Shown: positions 5,201 to 7,577 of the stretch, one piece after another
How positions within the stretch are numbered: position 1 is the first letter of the stretch
How the letters are laid out: each line of letters opens with the position of its first letter
Source: Candidatus Woesearchaeota archaeon
GTDB lineage: Archaea > Nanobdellota > Nanobdellia > Woesearchaeales > J091
NCBI GenBank assembly: GCA_003695045.1
Contig: RFJB01000128.1
Span: 1-7,577 of the forward strand
Direction: 5' to 3'
DNA: 7,577 nucleotides
The notes under the pieces: generated by a model
Seen by the model: the letters and a program-made list of their open reading frames with translations, nothing else
Told to the model about the DNA's origin: nothing
Database searches by the model: none
Made by a program: the position numbers and the translations under genes

Positions 5201-6853
5201 TTACACAAATTTTTTGTTCAGTTTCACATGCTTCAGCAGGTTTTCCTTGTTCACATAAAACTCCGCCATAACCCTTCCTACTGAGTCAATCGTGTTTATG
5301 TTGTGCTTAACCAGGTACTTCAGTATATTCTCCTTCTCTTTCAGGGCATTCTGGGTTTCTCTCTGGCTCATTCCTGTGTAGAGCTGGAGCGTATCCATCA
5401 GCGACTTTGACTTTGATTTCTGGACAAGAACATCTTTTTTGGCGTCATACTGGAGTATGACGTTTGGTGTGGCGTCTTCAAGTATCTCCGCAATCTGGAA
5501 TGTTCTTCTCAATCCTGTTCTTCTGTTTCTGAACTGAGTTATTATGAGTGATATTGCGGGCAGCATTGTTTTCGGGACTTCTATTGGAGGATTTGTTAAT
5601 CTTCTGACTGTCTCCTGGGCGTTGTTTGCGTGAAATGTCGCATATACGGAGTGGCCTGTGTGGATTGCCTCGAAGAGTGTTTCCGCTTCTCTTTTTCTTC
5701 TGACTTCTCCGACAAGGACCCTGTCCGGGCGCTGTCTCAGGGCATTCACGAGGAGGTCCTCCATTGTTATCTCTCCTTTTCCTTCTGCGTTCGGTAGCCG
5801 GGTGGACATGGGCACCCAGTGGAGGAATTTCGGCAACCTCAGCTCTCTCGTGTCCTCTATTGATATTATTCTCTGGTTTGGCGGGAAAAACGATGCAAGC
5901 ACGTTGAGGGTTGATGTTTTTCCTGACGCGGTCCCTCCCGAGATTATTGCCGAGAGTTCATACTGCATTGAGTGCCATATCAGAGCTGCCGCAGACAGAG
6001 ACATTGTTTTGTGCTGGATGAAATGCGTTATCGTGAACGGGTCTCTGCTGAATTTTCTTATCGTGATTGTGTTTCCCCGGGTTGAGATGGGGGCAAGGGT
6101 GGCGTTCACTCTGTCTCCTTCCTGAAGGTGCGCGTCCAGAAGCGGCTCGAGAATTGTTATCTGCCTGCCGACTTTTCTGCCTATCATTGAGGCGTAATGC
6201 TTTATCTGCTCCTCATTCTCCAGTTTTATGTTGGTTTTGAGCCAGCCGTGCTTTTTGTGGTATACCCACACTGGTTCGTCGGCGTTGTTTATGGTTATCT
6301 CTTCAAGCAGCTTGTCCGCCATAAGTATCTCTATCTTTCCCATTCCCAATGCTTTCTGGATTAGGTATGTTGTCAGAAATCCTGCTGTCTTCTCGTCTAT
6401 GTCCGGAAAATATTTTCCGATGAGCACTTTTATTGTTTCGGAAAACCTCTCTTCTATGACGTTCTTGTCTTTTGCGTCTGTTATGTCTATTATTCCGAGA
6501 TTTACCTGTTTGATCAGTTCCTTTCGTATTCTTTCAAGCAGAATTTCCGTGGTGGGCGAGATAGCAGAGATTGATACTTCATATATCGGCACGAACTCTC
6601 CGGGTTCGTGGTAGACGCGTATTGTTATTGGCATGTCCTGCGCGTCGAATTCATACCTGTCAATTATCTTCCGCTCCTCACTGGCTGTTTCTTTTACACT
6701 TTCCTTCTTGTTTCTCATCACTTTCTTCTTTATCACAACTGTCTTCTTTTTTGGAGACGGAACCTTCAGAACTCTCTTCAGGGGTTTTTTCCGGGCGGCA
6801 TTTGCTTTTCTCTTTCCAGAATTACCTTTTTTCTTCACCTCTTTTTTTTTCAT
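5201..6853 (-). CDS. Type II/IV secretion system ATPase (TadA/GspE-like, archaeal pilus assembly)
   Basis: This 550-residue cytoplasmic ATPase should form a hexamer that hydrolyses ATP to extrude pilin through the platform. All signature motifs are intact: Walker A GGTASGKT at 306-313 with Lys312, the Asp box IISIEDTRE at 329-337, Walker B RPDRVLVGEVR at 375-385 with Glu383, and the His box GHSVYATFHAN at 400-410. Arg-rich segments between Walker A and B (around 371-386) fit the usual arginine-finger regions. The N-terminal domain spans about 60-290. Residues 1-50 are extraordinary: about 24 of 50 are Lys or Arg, with no acidic residue except Glu5. A C-terminal extension (about 460-550) follows the ATPase core. 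The ATG at 6853 has a Shine-Dalgarno-like GAGGGGGTGG three bases upstream, and the first codons include a nine-A run. The gene follows the coiled-coil gene by 25 bases. It could be named tadA, but an archaellum ArlI assignment is not supported because no arl genes are nearby. Confidence 0.96.
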   Translation of the reverse strand: MKKKEVKKKGNSGKRKANAARKKPLKRVLKVPSPKKKTVVIKKKVMRNKKESVKETASEERKIIDRYEFDAQDMPITIRVYHEPGEFVPIYEVSISAISPTTEILLERIRKELIKQVNLGIIDITDAKDKNVIEERFSETIKVLIGKYFPDIDEKTAGFLTTYLIQKALGMGKIEILMADKLLEEITINNADEPVWVYHKKHGWLKTNIKLENEEQIKHYASMIGRKVGRQITILEPLLDAHLQEGDRVNATLAPISTRGNTITIRKFSRDPFTITHFIQHKTMSLSAAALIWHSMQYELSAIISGGTASGKTSTLNVLASFFPPNQRIISIEDTRELRLPKFLHWVPMSTRLPNAEGKGEITMEDLLVNALRQRPDRVLVGEVRRKREAETLFEAIHTGHSVYATFHANNAQETVRRLTNPPIEVPKTMLPAISLIITQFRNRRTGLRRTFQIAEILEDATPNVILQYDAKKDVLVQKSKSKSLMDTLQLYTGMSQRETQNALKEKENILKYLVKHNINTIDSVGRVMAEFYVNKENLLKHVKLNKKFV

Positions 6854-6856
6854 GGG

Positions 6857-6866
6857 CCACCCCCTC
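6857..6866 (-). promoter_or_regulatory. Shine-Dalgarno sequence of the secretion ATPase
   Basis: The minus strand reads GAGGGGGTGG, ending three bases before the ATG at 6853. It is an imperfect but strong match to the archaeal anti-Shine-Dalgarno sequence and supports this start over internal Met46. The 25-base gap to the upstream gene has no convincing TATA box at a suitable distance, which fits co-transcription with the coiled-coil gene. Confidence 0.65.
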
Positions 6867-6878
6867 TTGCAATATTAA

Positions 6879-7577
6879 TCATTTGAAAAGTTTTTTGAGC
6901 TTTTCCAGTTCTTTCTCGAAGTATCCTTTCTTCTTCTGCAGCTCCTTGAACTTGCTTTCCACTTCTTTTATCTCCTTCTTGATGTCCTGGCTTTTAGCCG
7001 CTATGTTCAGGGTCCTTGCTTTGATAAGAAGTTCCTGGAGTTCTTTCTTAAGGTCTGCTTCGTCCTTTTCTATTGTGGCTATCGCCTTTTCTATCTTTGC
7101 TTTTTTGTTCACAAACCTCTCGAATCTCTGGCTTATCTCTTTTCCGTAATCCACTTCTTTTTCTATCTCTTTTTTCTTCTGAATAACCTTGTCCAGGACC
7201 TGTTTCTGGAGTTCCATTATTTTGTTCTCGTGCTTCTTTTGCTCTTCCATTACCCTCCTGATGTTCTCTTTCTTTTTTTCTATGTCTTCTTTAACCTCTT
7301 CTGCGAGCTTTTTGAACTTTTCAATGCGTTCTTCTGAATTCTCGATGAGTTCGTCCTCCAGCTTGACCTTGTTTTTTATTTCCTCAAGCTTTTTCAGGAA
7401 CTCGTCAAGCCGTTTCTTGATTTCTACTTCTTGCTGGTCTATTCCCAGTATTGCGCTTTTTTCTTCTTCCAGTTTAATCCTTTCAGCGTTTATGTCGTCT
7501 ACGATTTCCTGGTACTTCTTTTTTTCTTCAAGGATTTGCTTGTCCATCTCCCGTATTCTTTCCTTGAACTCCATCTC
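6879..7577 (-). CDS. Long coiled-coil protein of unknown function, 5' end cut by or at the window edge
   Basis: The frame is open to the window edge, with an in-frame Met at 7574 preceded by a Glu codon, so that Met may be internal; 231 residues are visible from it. The visible protein is almost wholly charged heptad sequence, rich in Glu and Lys, with no proline, cysteine or tryptophan and only three glycines. It looks like one or two long amphipathic helices, with possible breaks near ILGIDQQ (about 42-48), near VDYGKE (about 141-146) and near RTLNIAAKSQ (about 187-196). No membrane segment or signal is seen, so it is probably cytoplasmic. It is the first visible gene of the pilus operon, 25 bases before the ATPase. 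It could be a scaffold for the ATPase or a cytoskeletal-type partner, but coiled coils attract false matches (for example to SMC proteins), and no function is assigned. Confidence 0.8.
   Translation of the reverse strand, partial: EMEFKERIREMDKQILEEKKKYQEIVDDINAERIKLEEEKSAILGIDQQEVEIKKRLDEFLKKLEEIKNKVKLEDELIENSEERIEKFKKLAEEVKEDIEKKKENIRRVMEEQKKHENKIMELQKQVLDKVIQKKKEIEKEVDYGKEISQRFERFVNKKAKIEKAIATIEKDEADLKKELQELLIKARTLNIAAKSQDIKKEIKEVESKFKELQKKKGYFEKELEKLKKLFK

Noticed and set aside
5197..5208. TTG start at 5208 for the first platform protein, overlapping the ATPase end by eight bases.
   Set aside because: An ATG three codons later sits one base after the ATPase stop and is the simpler choice; no ribosome site favours the TTG. 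It is not excluded.
5658..6125. Plus-strand frame of 155 residues opposite the ATPase core.
   Set aside because: It lies entirely antisense to the Walker A/B region of an intact ATPase and shows no independent motif.
6842..6850. Nine-T run on the plus strand as a terminator.
   Set aside because: On the coding strand it is a poly-A run encoding lysines at the ATPase start, and no plus-strand gene ends before it.
5201..6853. Assignment of the ATPase and platform genes to an archaellum (arlI/arlJ).
   Set aside because: No ArlH, ArlX, ArlF/G or archaellin genes are near; the platform is split in two and the pilin has a generic class III signal, which fits a pilus-type system better.
6571..7149. 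Plus-strand frame of 192 residues rich in Ser, Phe and Leu, resembling a membrane protein.
   Set aside because: It is the reverse complement of Lys/Glu-rich coiled-coil and basic-tail codons, which reads as Phe/Leu/Ser; it crosses two supported genes.
6879..7577. Assignment of the coiled-coil protein as an SMC or Rad50-type protein.
   Set aside because: No Walker motif, hinge or ATPase head is visible in this part; long Glu/Lys heptads give such matches by composition alone.

Overview
This window looks like a piece of an archaeal genome, most likely from a small-genome (DPANN-type) lineage. The evidence is a class III (type IV pilin-like) signal peptide of the K-A-Q-A-A-M-E-F type common in those groups, archaeal BRE/TATA promoter motifs rather than bacterial -35/-10 boxes, an apparently leaderless gene, oligo-T termination signals, and a MEMO-family protein of archaeal type. 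The lineage is inferred from protein style; no rRNA or other phylogenetic marker is present.

All seven genes lie on the minus strand, so the biological order runs from high to low coordinates. First come a long coiled-coil protein (6879-7577, cut by the window edge), a type II/IV secretion (TadA/GspE-like) hexameric ATPase (5201-6853), and two different TadC/GspF-like membrane platform proteins (4384-5199 and 3164-4381). These four are packed with gaps of 25, 1 and 2 bases and look like one operon. After a 119-base gap with a good archaeal promoter and a strong Shine-Dalgarno sequence comes a small six-cysteine type IV pilin-like protein (2568-3044). Then, past a T-rich tract, comes a 551-residue lipoprotein of unknown family (881-2536). 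Finally, behind its own TATA box, comes a MEMO-family protein (AmmeMemoRadiSam protein B type; 1-845, C-terminus cut off).

The first six genes form a coherent surface-filament or secretion module. The ATPase powers assembly from the cytoplasm, the two platform proteins sit in the membrane, the prepilin is the filament subunit, and the large lipoprotein is predicted to be anchored outside the membrane. No prepilin peptidase and no archaellum-specific genes are present, so this is better called an archaeal type IV pilus / Tad-like system than an archaellum. The MEMO gene looks like an ordinary neighbour with separate transcription.

The least explained parts are the lipoprotein, which appears to consist of four divergent copies of a strand-helix-strand-strand unit; the coiled-coil protein leading the operon; the very basic N-terminal tails on the ATPase and the second platform protein; and the pilin leader, which holds a nine-codon upstream ORF ending on the pilin start codon and two mutually exclusive hairpins around the Shine-Dalgarno sequence. 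No tRNA, rRNA, CRISPR array, insertion sequence or large nucleotide repeat was seen.
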